From Streptomyces sp. ISL-36 (GTDB taxonomy: Bacteria; Actinomycetota; Actinomycetes; Streptomycetales; Streptomycetaceae): DNA of 64,000 bases. The position numbers and the translations under genes were made by a program. The notes beneath the pieces were generated by a model. That model ran no database searches. It was not told the origin of the DNA and worked only from the letters and a program-made list of their open reading frames with translations. Shown piece after piece: positions 54,410 through 62,513 of this stretch; within the stretch, counting starts at the first letter, position 1; each line of letters opens with the position of its first letter. The stretch covers positions 115,673 through 179,672 of the forward strand of contig NZ_JAGGOS010000042.1 in NCBI RefSeq assembly GCF_018614205.1, written 5' to 3'.

Positions 54410-54452
54410 GGGTTCCACCCGGTTTGCTTGAGTCGATCGCTTCATGTGAAAG

Positions 54453-54475
54453 ACGCTAACCCCTGCCACTGACAA
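54453..54475 (-). promoter_or_regulatory. RecA-NDp-type promoter of recA
   Basis: On the minus strand TTGTCAGTG, 8 nt, then TAGCGT: an exact fit to the RecA-NDp consensus TTGTCRGTG-N8-TAnnnT known from mycobacteria, where it drives LexA-independent, PafBC/ClpR-dependent damage induction. It lies 44 bp upstream of recA. Confidence 0.75.
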
Positions 54476-54560
54476 TGGGCCCCGACGTCCCTCCGGCCTG
54501 TGGAAAACTCGGCGGCGTCCTGGCCGAGAAGCCCGTGATTCCAAGGGCCGGACCTTCATA

Positions 54561-54574
54561 AGAATGGATGTTCG
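54561..54574 (-). promoter_or_regulatory. SOS (LexA) box upstream of recA
   Basis: On the minus strand CGAACATCCATTCT. The left half matches CGAAC; the right half (ATTC for GTTC) deviates by one base. Same kind of box as reported upstream of Streptomyces recA. 152 bp upstream of the start codon. Confidence 0.7.
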
Positions 54575-54679
54575 ATTTTGGTGTCAAGCGCACCACGCCG
54601 CCTGTGGACAGCCCTTCGCGGCACCCCCTCCCGGTCGGCGGATCACGGCGTGCGCCACGCCCCACCTATCCTTCCTGGC

Positions 54680-55906
54680 ATGGCCCTCCCCTTCCGCGTC
54701 CCTGGCGGCCGTGTGTCCCCACGGGTCGCCGACGCCGTCGTGGCCCTGGTCGTCGCCGTCGTCGTGGCCGTCTGGACGCTGGTGTCGGCGCGGTACACGA
54801 GCGAGCCCACCGCCCGTACCGTCATCGGCTGGCTGCTCGTCGTGATCGGCTGCGGGGCGCTCTGCTTCCGGCGCCGGCTGCCGGTCACGGTCGCCGTCGT
54901 CACGCTGCTGGCCTGCGCGGTCTACTACCCGCTGTCGGCCCAGGACGGGCCTCTGATGATCGCCTTCGCGCTCGCGCTCTACACGACGGCCGCGGAGGGC
55001 CGGTTCGTCGCCGCGGTCACACTCGCCGCGGTCACCCTGCTCGCCGTGGGCATCGGCGAGATCCGTCAGGAGCCGGGCCGGCGCCAGATCGACGACACCT
55101 CGCTCGCGATGCTCGCCGGCTGGCTGATCAGCCTCGTCGCCGTGGGCCGCGCCCAGCGCACCCGGCTCGCCTATCTGCACGAGGTGGAACAGCGGGCGCT
55201 CGCCGCCGAGCGGGAGCAGGAGGCGCGGGCCCGGCAGAGCGCCTCCGAGGAACGGCTGCGCATCGCCCGGGAGCTGCACGACGTGCTCGGCCACAGCATC
55301 TCCCTCATCAACGTCCAGTCCGGTGCGGTGCTGCACCGGCTGAGCAAGAAGCCCGGACCGGACGTCGCGCTGGCCGCCGCCGAGGAGGCGCTGGAGGCGG
55401 TGAAGGCCACCAGCAAGGACGCGCTGCGCGAACTGCGTGCGACCCTCGGGGTACTGCGCCAGGCAGACGAGGCCGCGCCGACCTCACCGACCTCGGGTCT
55501 CGCCCTGCTCGGCGAGCTGGTGGAGCGGGCCAGGAGCACGGGCCTCGACGTCCGTACGAGCGTGGCGGGCACGCCCGTACCGCTGGCGCCGCCGGTCGAC
55601 CTGGCCGCGTACCGGATCGTGCAGGAGTCGCTGACCAATGTGACCCGGCACTCGGGGGCGCGTACGGCGCTGATCACACTCGACTGGGGCGCGGACGAAC
55701 TGCGCCTGCGCATCGAGGACGACGGCGAGGGATCGCCGGAGGAGCGACCGCTGGGCAGCGGGATCCGGGGCATGGCCGAGCGCGCCCGGGCGTTCGGCGG
55801 CGAACTCGCCGCGCACAACACGGCCGAGGGTTTCCTGGTCGACGCCCGGCTCCCGCTCGCCGCACCCACCACGTCACCGACCTTGCCCAAGGGAGACCCT
55901 CGATGA
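54680..55906 (+). CDS. NarL-type sensor histidine kinase
   Basis: Protein of 408 aa. Four to five membrane segments in the first 160 residues, then a HisKA_3 domain with phospho-His in ARELHDVLGHSISLI and ATPase motifs YRIVQESLTNVTRHSGA and GSGIRGMAERARAFGG. ATG at 54680; no ribosome binding site, but TATCCT ends eight nt upstream, so the mRNA may be leaderless. The stop overlaps the regulator start (ATGA). Adjacent genes do not reveal the signal. Confidence 0.9.
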   Translation: MALPFRVPGGRVSPRVADAVVALVVAVVVAVWTLVSARYTSEPTARTVIGWLLVVIGCGALCFRRRLPVTVAVVTLLACAVYYPLSAQDGPLMIAFALALYTTAAEGRFVAAVTLAAVTLLAVGIGEIRQEPGRRQIDDTSLAMLAGWLISLVAVGRAQRTRLAYLHEVEQRALAAEREQEARARQSASEERLRIARELHDVLGHSISLINVQSGAVLHRLSKKPGPDVALAAAEEALEAVKATSKDALRELRATLGVLRQADEAAPTSPTSGLALLGELVERARSTGLDVRTSVAGTPVPLAPPVDLAAYRIVQESLTNVTRHSGARTALITLDWGADELRLRIEDDGEGSPEERPLGSGIRGMAERARAFGGELAAHNTAEGFLVDARLPLAAPTTSPTLPKGDPR

Positions 55907-56568
55907 TCCGCGTCGTACTCGCCGACGACCAGACCCTGGTCCGAGCGGGTTTCCGCTCGATCCTGGCCGACGAGGACGACATCGAGGTGGTCGGGGAGGC
56001 CGCGGACGGCGAGCAGGCGATCGCGCTCGCCCGTGAACTGCGCCCGGACGTCGTCCTCATGGACATCCGCATGCCGGGCCTGGACGGTCTCGAGGCCACT
56101 CGCCGCATCACCGCCGACCCCCGGCTCGAAGGGATCCGGGTGGTGATCCTGACCACCTTCGACATCGACGACTATGTCTACGGCGCGCTGCGCGCCGGGG
56201 CGAGCGGTTTCCTGGTGAAGGACACCGAGCCGATGGAGCTGCTGCACGGGGTACGGGTGGTGGCGCGCGGTGACGCGCTGATCGCCCCGGCCGTCACCCG
56301 CCGCCTGATCGCGGAGTTCGCCGGCCGCAGCAAGCAGCCCGACCCGAGCCCTCGGCTTAACGCCCTGACGGAGCGGGAGCGCGAGGTGATGGGCCTGGTG
56401 GGGGCCGGGCTGTCCAACGACGAGATCGCCCGACGACTGGTCCTGTCCCCGGCGACCGCCAAGACGCACGTCAGCCGGATCATGACCAAGCTCGACGTCC
56501 GGGACCGGGCGCAGTTGGTGATCCTGGCGTACGAGTCGGGGTTGATCACGCCGGGTTGGCTGGCCTAG
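55903..56568 (+). CDS. NarL/LuxR family response regulator
   Basis: Protein of 221 aa. Receiver MIRVVLADDQTLVRAGF with phospho-Asp in VVLMDIRMPGLDG and Lys in GFLVKDTEP; C-terminal LuxR helix-turn-helix LTEREREVMGLVGAGLSNDE. ATG at 55903 overlaps the kinase stop and has GGGAG upstream. Pairs with the preceding kinase. Confidence 0.94.
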   Translation: MIRVVLADDQTLVRAGFRSILADEDDIEVVGEAADGEQAIALARELRPDVVLMDIRMPGLDGLEATRRITADPRLEGIRVVILTTFDIDDYVYGALRAGASGFLVKDTEPMELLHGVRVVARGDALIAPAVTRRLIAEFAGRSKQPDPSPRLNALTEREREVMGLVGAGLSNDEIARRLVLSPATAKTHVSRIMTKLDVRDRAQLVILAYESGLITPGWLA

Positions 56569-56676
56569 CGCCGGGCGCCCTGCGGCCAACGCCCGGCCGG
56601 CCGGCCGGGTCAGACGGCACGCCCCCGATACCGGCGAGAGCGGTGGGATCGGCGAGTTCGGTCGGGGCACCCTTAG

Positions 56677-56721
56677 GGGGCACGCGCGCGTGGACGCAAC
56701 TCCTGGGGTACGCGCGCGTGG
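56677..56721. repeat. Direct repeat with ACGCGCGCGT palindromes
   Basis: GGGGCACGCGCGCGTGG at 56677-56693 and GGGGTACGCGCGCGTGG at 56705-56721. Each holds the 10-bp palindrome ACGCGCGCGT; the copies are 28 bp apart, 80 to 125 bp upstream of the cydA remnant. Confidence 0.75.
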
Positions 56722-56801
56722 GGCGGCGCAACCGCGGGGGTACGCCCACTGACCACCGCCGGGCGACGCCGTGCCCGTAGCCGTACGCCGACGCTGGCAG
56801 C

Positions 56802-57654
56802 GTGAATCCAGACGTCCTCGATCTCGCCCGGCTGCAGTTCGCCCTCACGGCGGGCGGCCACTTCCTCTTCGTCGCCCTCACCCTGGGTCTCGCGACGGTC
56901 GTCGCCGTGCTCCAGACCGCGGCAACGATCGGCCGGAAGCCGCTGCGTGGCCGGAGTCAGCGCGTTCCACCTCTTCCGGCGCACACCCGAGTGGGAGTTC
57001 TTCGGCCGGAGCCTGCGGATCGGGGTGTTCCTCTCCTTCCCCGCGCTGATGGTCACGGCCGTCTTCGGTGGCATCCAGTTCGCCGCGCTGCGCACCCTGC
57101 AGCCCATGAAGTCGGCCGTTTTCAGCCGGCAGACCGCTGAGATCGAGCGGCTCCAGACGGACATGGCGGCCCGCTTCGGCCCCGGCGACTACGTCCCCTC
57201 CGAGGCGTGGACGCGGGGCGGCGGTCTGGTCATGCTCATCTGCTTCGGCCTGATGATGTACTTCACCTTCGCGGGCGTGATCATGGCCTGCTTCAAGAAG
57301 GTCGTCTTCCGCTTCCGGCTCTGGCACCTCGCGCTGATGGCCACCGTGCCGCTGCCCTACCTGGCGATGATCAGCGGCTGGATCTTCCGTGAAGCGGGCC
57401 GCCAGCCCTGGGTCGTGTACGGACTGCTGACGACCGAGGACGCGGTCTCCGACCTCTCGCCCACGTCGATGCGCGTCTCGCTGGCCGTCTTCACCACCCT
57501 CTTCGCGCTGCTCGTGGTCCTCAACGCCTGGCTGCTCGCCCGGTTCGCCCGCCGTGGGCCCGTCGACTCCGGTCTCGGCCACGACGACCGTACGGAAGCC
57601 GGCGAAGTCCCCGCCGAGGACTCCGCCGAAGCCGTTCCCCCCGCGCGCTACTAG
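56802..57654 (+). pseudogene. cydA: Cytochrome bd oxidase subunit I, decayed
   Basis: Two fragments of CydA in different frames. From GTG 56802 about 48 codons encode the normal N-terminus (LARLQFALTAGGHFLFVALT, with the conserved heme-ligand His20). At about 56945 the reading frame shifts by +1 and the text jumps straight to MAGVSAFHLFRRTPEWEFFG, which normally lies some 150 residues later. The segments between TM1 and about TM5, with conserved acidic and His ligands of the high-spin hemes, are missing. The C-terminal part is intact with GRQPWVVYGLL and runs to 57654. So this is a deletion plus frameshift. It cannot be a working oxidase. Confidence 0.85.
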
Positions 57655-57663
57655 GAGCCGACC

Positions 57664-58556
57664 ATGGACACCCTCGCCATCGCCCTGCTCGCGTTCTTCG
57701 CCACCGGGTACTTCGTCCTCGCGGGCGCGGACATCGGGACCGGGATGCTCGTCCCGTACCTCGGCCGCACCGATCGTGAACGCCGCCTGGTCATCACCGC
57801 CTTCGCGCCCTTCTTTCTCGGCAACGAGGTGTGGCTGATCGCCACCGCCGGAGTGCTCGTCGGCTGCTTCCCCGAGCTCGAAGGGGAGTTGCTGACGGGC
57901 CAGTTCGTCGTGCTCGTGCCCTTGCTGACCGGCTGGATCGTCCGTGACGTCGGGCTGTGGTCGCGTGGCCGAGGACCGGGCGGAAGCGGCGGCGGAGGCA
58001 GCGGCAGCGGCAGCGGCAGCGGCAGCGGCAGCGGCAGCGGCCGAGTCTGGCGCGCGCTGTGCGACGGGGCGGTGGTGTGCGGCAGTTGGACGGTGGCGCT
58101 GGCCTGGGGCCGGCTGCTGGCGGCGCTCCTGATCGGCGGGACGTCACATGAGAGCGGCGCGCCGTACGAGAGCGGCACGGCGTACGGGTCCGGCGCGCCG
58201 TACGAGACCGCCACCGGCCCGGCCGCCGTCCTCATCGCCCTCGCCGTGGCCGCCCTGTTCGCAGCCCACGGGCTCGGTTTCGCCATGCTGCGGCTGACGG
58301 GCCTCCCGTACGCCCGCGCCCGTCTGCTCGTGGGACGGACCGGCCCTGGCAGTCCTTCGCCCTCACCGCCGTCCTCCTCGGCGCGCTTCCCGTGTTCGCC
58401 GGAAGCGCCCTGCCGCTGGCCGCCGAGGCCGCGGACGGCGCCACGCTCGCGCTGCTCGTACCCGCCCTGCTCGTCGTCACACCGTTCCTCGTCGCGGCCC
58501 AGGTGTGGACCTGGCGCACCTTCCGGCATCGGGTGACCCGTCCCTCGTACCTGTGA
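57664..58556 (+). pseudogene. cydB: Cytochrome bd oxidase subunit II, frameshifted
   Basis: The N-terminal frame (MDTLAIALLAFFATGYFVLA, ADIGTGMLVPYLG) is clear CydB. It carries an odd Gly-Ser run in a loop at 57980-58040. Near 58320-58345 the frame is lost: the correct C-terminus (FALTAVLLGALPVFAGSALP, TPFLVAAQVWTWRTF) continues in another frame to TGA 58554-58556, consistent with a one-base deletion. The uninterrupted frame instead ends as an abnormal Ser/Pro-rich tail at 58536. Together with the broken cydA, the locus looks non-functional. Confidence 0.8.
57994..58041 (+). repeat. Hexanucleotide GGCAGC microsatellite in cydB
   Basis: About seven to eight tandem copies of GGCAGC, encoding (Gly-Ser)n inside a hydrophilic loop of CydB. 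Such runs are prone to slippage but change length in frame. Confidence 0.9.
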
Positions 58557-58577
58557 CTTCCAGAAGGAGAAACGATC

Positions 58578-60728
58578 ATGACCCTCACACGGGACACCGC
58601 TCCCCCGGCCACCCGAAGGGGCAGCGTCTTCGAGCGCCTGGCCCTCTTCTCGTACCGCCACCGCTGGTCCGCCGTGCTGCTGTGGATCGTGGTGGTGGCC
58701 GCCGCGACCGGTGCCTCGACGACCGTCGGCAGCGCCTATCACAACGACTTCTCGCTTCCCGGCACCGATTCGCAGGCGGCGCGGACCGTCCTGGAGCGGC
58801 ACGGATCGGCCCAGGCCGCGGACGCGACGCTGCAGATCGTGGTCAAGGACGAGCAGGGCGTCCGCGGAAAGACGGTCCACGCGCGCGTGGAGCGGTTGCT
58901 CGGCACGGTCGCGGACCTGCCGGGGGTGGCCGCTGTCCGTAGCCCCTACGAGGACGCGGCGGCGGTCTCCCCGGACGGGACGGTCGGCTACGCCACCGTC
59001 ACCCTCGACGGCGAGGCGGCGAACACCGACCGCGCCCAGGTCGTGAAGATCATCGAGACCGTGCGCGCGGCCCAGGGCGATGGACTGACCGCTGCGGTCG
59101 GCGGTGACGCGGCGCGCGGCGCCGAGGAAGGCGGAGGAGGCGCCGCCGAGGGCGCGGGCATGCTGGGCGCGCTGGTCATCCTGGTCTTCCTCTTCGGATC
59201 GCTCGTCGCCGCGAGCCTGCCCGTCGTGACCGCGCTCTTCGCGGTCGGCAGCTCCATCGGTCTCATCGCGCTGGCCTCGCACCTCGCGGACGTCGCCGAC
59301 TTCACCCCGCCGATCATGATGCTGGTCGGCCTCGGCGTCGGCATCGACTACGCGCTGCTGATCTTCTCCCGCTACCGCGGCGAACTGCTGAACGGCGCCG
59401 AGCCCGAGCAGGCCACCCGGACGGCCCTCGACGCGGCGGGACGGACCGTCTTCTTCGCCGGCTGCACGGTGATCATCGCGCTGATGGGCCTGGTGGCACT
59501 CGGGCTCGGTTCGCTGCAGGGTGTCGCCCTCGCCGTCGCCCTGACCGTCCTGGTCACGATGGCCGCCTCCCTCACCCTCCTCCCGGCGCTGCTCGGCATC
59601 TTCGGCCGGCGGATCGGGCGGCAGGTCGGCAAGCGGGCCGCGAAGAGCCGGCGGGTGGAAGGCGCAGGGTGGCGGCGCTGGGCGACCGGCGTCCAGAAGC
59701 GGCCGTGGGCGGCGCTCCTCGTCTCCATGGCGGCCCTCGGCGCGCTCGCCGCTCCCGCCCTCGACATGCGCCTCGGCTTCGCCGACGCGGGCAACGACGC
59801 CCCCACCCAGTCCAGCCGGCAGGCGTACGACCTGCTGGCCGACGGCTTCGGGCCCGGTTTCAACGGACCGCTGATCGTGGTCGCGGACGGCGGCGGCGAG
59901 GGCACCGCGACGCAGCTGCGCCGGGTCCTGGAGAACACGGACGGCGTCGCGGCCGTGAAGGGGCCGATCCCGACGAGGGACCCATCCGTCTCGACCGTGA
60001 TCGCCTTCCCCGACTCGGCTCCGCAGGCCGAGGCGACCTCGGAGCTGGTCGACCGGCTGCGGACGGACGTCCTGCCGCCGCTGGAGCGGCGGACAGGAGC
60101 CGATCTGCTGGTCGGCGGGCCGACGGCGGCGACCGAGGACTTCGCCTCCACCGTCTCGGACCGGATGCCGCTGTTCGTCGCGATCGTCGTCGGGCTCTCC
60201 GCTCTGCTGCTGCTCCTCGTCTTCCGTTCGGTACTGATCCCGGTCAAGGCGGCGCTGCTCAACCTGGTCAGCATCGGGGCGGCCCTCGGCGTGATCACCC
60301 TGGTCTTCCAGCACGGCTGGTTCGGGGTGCAGCCGGGCCCGATCGAGGCGTTCATCCCGGTCATGATCTTCGCGATCGTCTTCGGGCTCTCGATGGACTA
60401 CGAGGTCTTCCTGCTCTCCCGGATCCACGAGGCGTGGGAGCGCGGCCGGGAGCCGCAGGAGGCGGTGAAGGAGGGCCTGGCGGCGACCGGGAAGGTCATC
60501 ACGGCCGCCGCGGCGATCATGATCGTGGTCTTCTCCGCCTTCGTCCTCAGCCCCGACCGGATGCTGCGGCAGTTCGGCCTCGGCCTCGCCGTGGCGATCC
60601 TGCTGGACGCGGTGGTCATCCGCTGTCTGATCGTGCCGGCGGTGATGCGGCTGATGGGCCGCCGGGCATGGTGGCTGCCGGCTCCGCTGCGGCGCGTCCT
60701 TCCGAAGGTGCGGCTGGAGCACGGGTGA
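58578..60728 (+). CDS. MMPL family transporter
   Basis: RND-type exporter of 716 aa with twelve predicted membrane segments in two halves, each with a periplasmic loop domain. The proton-relay Asp-Tyr pairs are in VGIDYALLIFSRYRGE and GLSMDYEVFLLSRI. Members export lipids, siderophores or drugs. ATG at 58578 with AGAAGGAG upstream. It is 21 bp after the cydB remnant and may have been co-transcribed with it. Convergent with the AI-2E family gene, 11 bp apart, with no terminator seen. No substrate clue. Confidence 0.92.
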   Translation: MTLTRDTAPPATRRGSVFERLALFSYRHRWSAVLLWIVVVAAATGASTTVGSAYHNDFSLPGTDSQAARTVLERHGSAQAADATLQIVVKDEQGVRGKTVHARVERLLGTVADLPGVAAVRSPYEDAAAVSPDGTVGYATVTLDGEAANTDRAQVVKIIETVRAAQGDGLTAAVGGDAARGAEEGGGGAAEGAGMLGALVILVFLFGSLVAASLPVVTALFAVGSSIGLIALASHLADVADFTPPIMMLVGLGVGIDYALLIFSRYRGELLNGAEPEQATRTALDAAGRTVFFAGCTVIIALMGLVALGLGSLQGVALAVALTVLVTMAASLTLLPALLGIFGRRIGRQVGKRAAKSRRVEGAGWRRWATGVQKRPWAALLVSMAALGALAAPALDMRLGFADAGNDAPTQSSRQAYDLLADGFGPGFNGPLIVVADGGGEGTATQLRRVLENTDGVAAVKGPIPTRDPSVSTVIAFPDSAPQAEATSELVDRLRTDVLPPLERRTGADLLVGGPTAATEDFASTVSDRMPLFVAIVVGLSALLLLLVFRSVLIPVKAALLNLVSIGAALGVITLVFQHGWFGVQPGPIEAFIPVMIFAIVFGLSMDYEVFLLSRIHEAWERGREPQEAVKEGLAATGKVITAAAAIMIVVFSAFVLSPDRMLRQFGLGLAVAILLDAVVIRCLIVPAVMRLMGRRAWWLPAPLRRVLPKVRLEHG

Positions 60729-60739
60729 CCCGGGGCGGG

Positions 60740-62191
60740 TCAGGCGCCGTCCTTCGGGGACACCGCCTGGCCCTGCTCCTTCTTGTGGTGCAGCGCCTTC
60801 TGCAGCCGGGCGACGACCGCCTCCCCGTAGCGCCGGTGGCCGTGGACCCGGGGATCGTCGGTGACGTCGTACCGCTTCACATAGGCACCGAGGAACGCCT
60901 GGAGCGTGGCGACGGCGGGAATGGCGATCAGCGCACCGACCGCGCCGAGCAGCGCGGTGCCGGCGATCACTGAACCGAAGGCCACCGCCGGGTGGATGTC
61001 CACGGTCTTGGACGTCAACTTCGGCTGGAGTACGTAGTTCTCGAACTGCTGGTAGACGACGACGAAGACCAGCACCCACAGCGCGTACCAGGGGTTCTCG
61101 GTGAACGCGATCAGCATCGGCAGCGCGCCGGCCAGATACGTACCGATGGTGGGGATGAACTGGGAGACCAGGCCGACCCAGACCGCGAGCGCGGGGGCGT
61201 ACGGGACGTTCAGGACCTCCAGCAGGACGAAGTGCGCGACGCCCGAGATCAGCGCCATCAGACCGCGGGAGTAGAGGTAGCCGCCCGTCTTGTCGACGGC
61301 GATCTCCCAGGCCCGCAGCACCTCGCTCTGGCGGGCCGGCGGCAGGACGGAGCACAGGGCGCGGCGCAGCCGGGGCCCGTCCGCCGCGAAGTAGAACGAG
61401 AACAGGAAGATCATCAGCAGCTTGAACAGGCCGCCGAGGACGGTGGCGGAGACGTCGAGCACGCCGGTGGCGCTGTTCTGCACGTACTTCCGGAGCCAGT
61501 CCGAGCGCAGGACGCTGTCCTGGACCTCGACCCGGGAGAGCTCGGTGTGGAAGGTCTGGTTGATCCAGTTGATCAGCGAGTCGAGGTACTTCGGGAAGTT
61601 CTCGAACATGTCGACGATCTGGCCGGCAAGCATCGAGCCGAGGAGCACGACGAAGCCGACGCCGACGACCATGACGGCGAAGAAGACGAGGAAGGTCGCG
61701 AGGCCCCGGCGCATGCCGCGGGCCGCCATGCGGCCGACGGCGGGTTCGATGGCGAGGGCGAGGAAGAAGGCGACGAGGATGTTGACGAGCAGCCCGATGA
61801 GCTGGTGGAAGGCCCAGTTGCCGAGCTGGAAGCAGGCGTAGAGCGCGAGGGCGAGCACCAGGGCGCGGGGCAGCCAGCGGGGCATCAGCGCGGCGGCGGG
61901 CACCCCCGCGCGGGCGCTCCGCGCGTCCGGGCCGCCCGAGGTCACGGCCCGGTCGGAGGACGTCCTGTCGCTCCCGCCGGCAGTGCCGTCAGCGGTCCCG
62001 TCGGAAGGCGTCTGGCCGGTCCCCTCGGGGCTCGCCGCGCCGGTGCCGTCGGAAGGCGCCTTGCCGGTCGCGTCAGCGGTCTGGTCGGAAGGCATCCTGT
62101 CGGTCCCGTCGGCGGCCCCGTCGGAGCTCGCCGCGCCGGTCCCATCGGAAGGCGTGTTGCCGGTCTCGTCGGTTTCGTCATTCGGAGCCAC
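60740..62191 (-). CDS. AI-2E family transporter (PerM-like)
   Basis: Protein of 483 aa with about eight membrane segments from residue 105 on and the family motif region SQFIPTIGTYLAGALP and TVDIHPAVAFGSVIAGTALLG. Despite the name, few members move autoinducer 2; several are Na+/H+ antiporters. The first 90 residues are acidic repeats (PSDGTGAAS, PSDGTADGT), encoded by imperfect DNA duplications. GTG at 62191 is chosen; GTG at 62209 is possible. Followed downstream by the convergent MMPL gene. Confidence 0.88.
   Translation of the reverse strand: MAPNDETDETGNTPSDGTGAASSDGAADGTDRMPSDQTADATGKAPSDGTGAASPEGTGQTPSDGTADGTAGGSDRTSSDRAVTSGGPDARSARAGVPAAALMPRWLPRALVLALALYACFQLGNWAFHQLIGLLVNILVAFFLALAIEPAVGRMAARGMRRGLATFLVFFAVMVVGVGFVVLLGSMLAGQIVDMFENFPKYLDSLINWINQTFHTELSRVEVQDSVLRSDWLRKYVQNSATGVLDVSATVLGGLFKLLMIFLFSFYFAADGPRLRRALCSVLPPARQSEVLRAWEIAVDKTGGYLYSRGLMALISGVAHFVLLEVLNVPYAPALAVWVGLVSQFIPTIGTYLAGALPMLIAFTENPWYALWVLVFVVVYQQFENYVLQPKLTSKTVDIHPAVAFGSVIAGTALLGAVGALIAIPAVATLQAFLGAYVKRYDVTDDPRVHGHRRYGEAVVARLQKALHHKKEQGQAVSPKDGA
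61975..62175 (-). repeat. Degenerate repeats in 5' part of AI-2E gene
   Basis: Repeated blocks based on CCGTCGGAAGGC with GCTCGCCGCGCCGGT between, at least two longer near-copies. They encode the acidic Ser/Asp/Gly/Thr head of the protein and keep the frame. Confidence 0.7.
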
Positions 62192-62239
62192 CCCGCCAGT
62201 CTCGCGCACCGCGCGGACATTCCCTCCCCGGAGCCCGTC

Positions 62240-62434
62240 TCAGCGCTTGTCGGCGGGGAGATCCATCGCCGCGCAGACCGCCCGCCACACGTCCTTCGCC
62301 TCCCAGCCGGCGTCCAGTGCCTCGCGCACCGTACGACCGCCCAGTTCCGACATCACATGGTCCCGCGCGAAGGATTCGGCGTAGGCCGCACCGAAGTGGT
62401 CCGCCATCCGCTCCCAGAAAATCGTCAACCGCAT
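62240..62434 (-). CDS. DUF3046 family protein
   Basis: Protein of 64 aa: MRLTIFWERMADHFGAAYAE and WRAVCAAMDLPADKR frame the DUF3046 domain, a small helical protein common in actinobacteria near recA. Function unknown. It lies 48 bp upstream of the AI-2E gene on the same strand; divergent from the toroid-fold gene. Confidence 0.9.
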   Translation of the reverse strand: MRLTIFWERMADHFGAAYAESFARDHVMSELGGRTVREALDAGWEAKDVWRAVCAAMDLPADKR

Positions 62435-62479
62435 GACCCCAGTATCCCGCCCCCAAGAGTGCAGCCCCGTCGGTAACGC

Positions 62480-62507
62480 TTGTCACACGTCCGTTCCGCC
62501 CTACGGT
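62480..62507 (+). promoter_or_regulatory. Promoter of a leaderless transcript
   Basis: TTGTCA (62480-62485), 16-bp spacer, TACGGT (62502-62507). The first base of the ATG at 62514 is the expected transcription start, and no ribosome binding site is present. Confidence 0.6.
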
Positions 62508-62513
62508 CGGACC

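Noticed and set aside
57651..61355. A 1234-codon open frame on the minus strand
   Set aside because: It runs antisense to cydB, the MMPL gene and into the AI-2E gene in another frame. Its text is Arg/Gly/Asp-rich without any domain, the usual mirror of GC-rich third positions.
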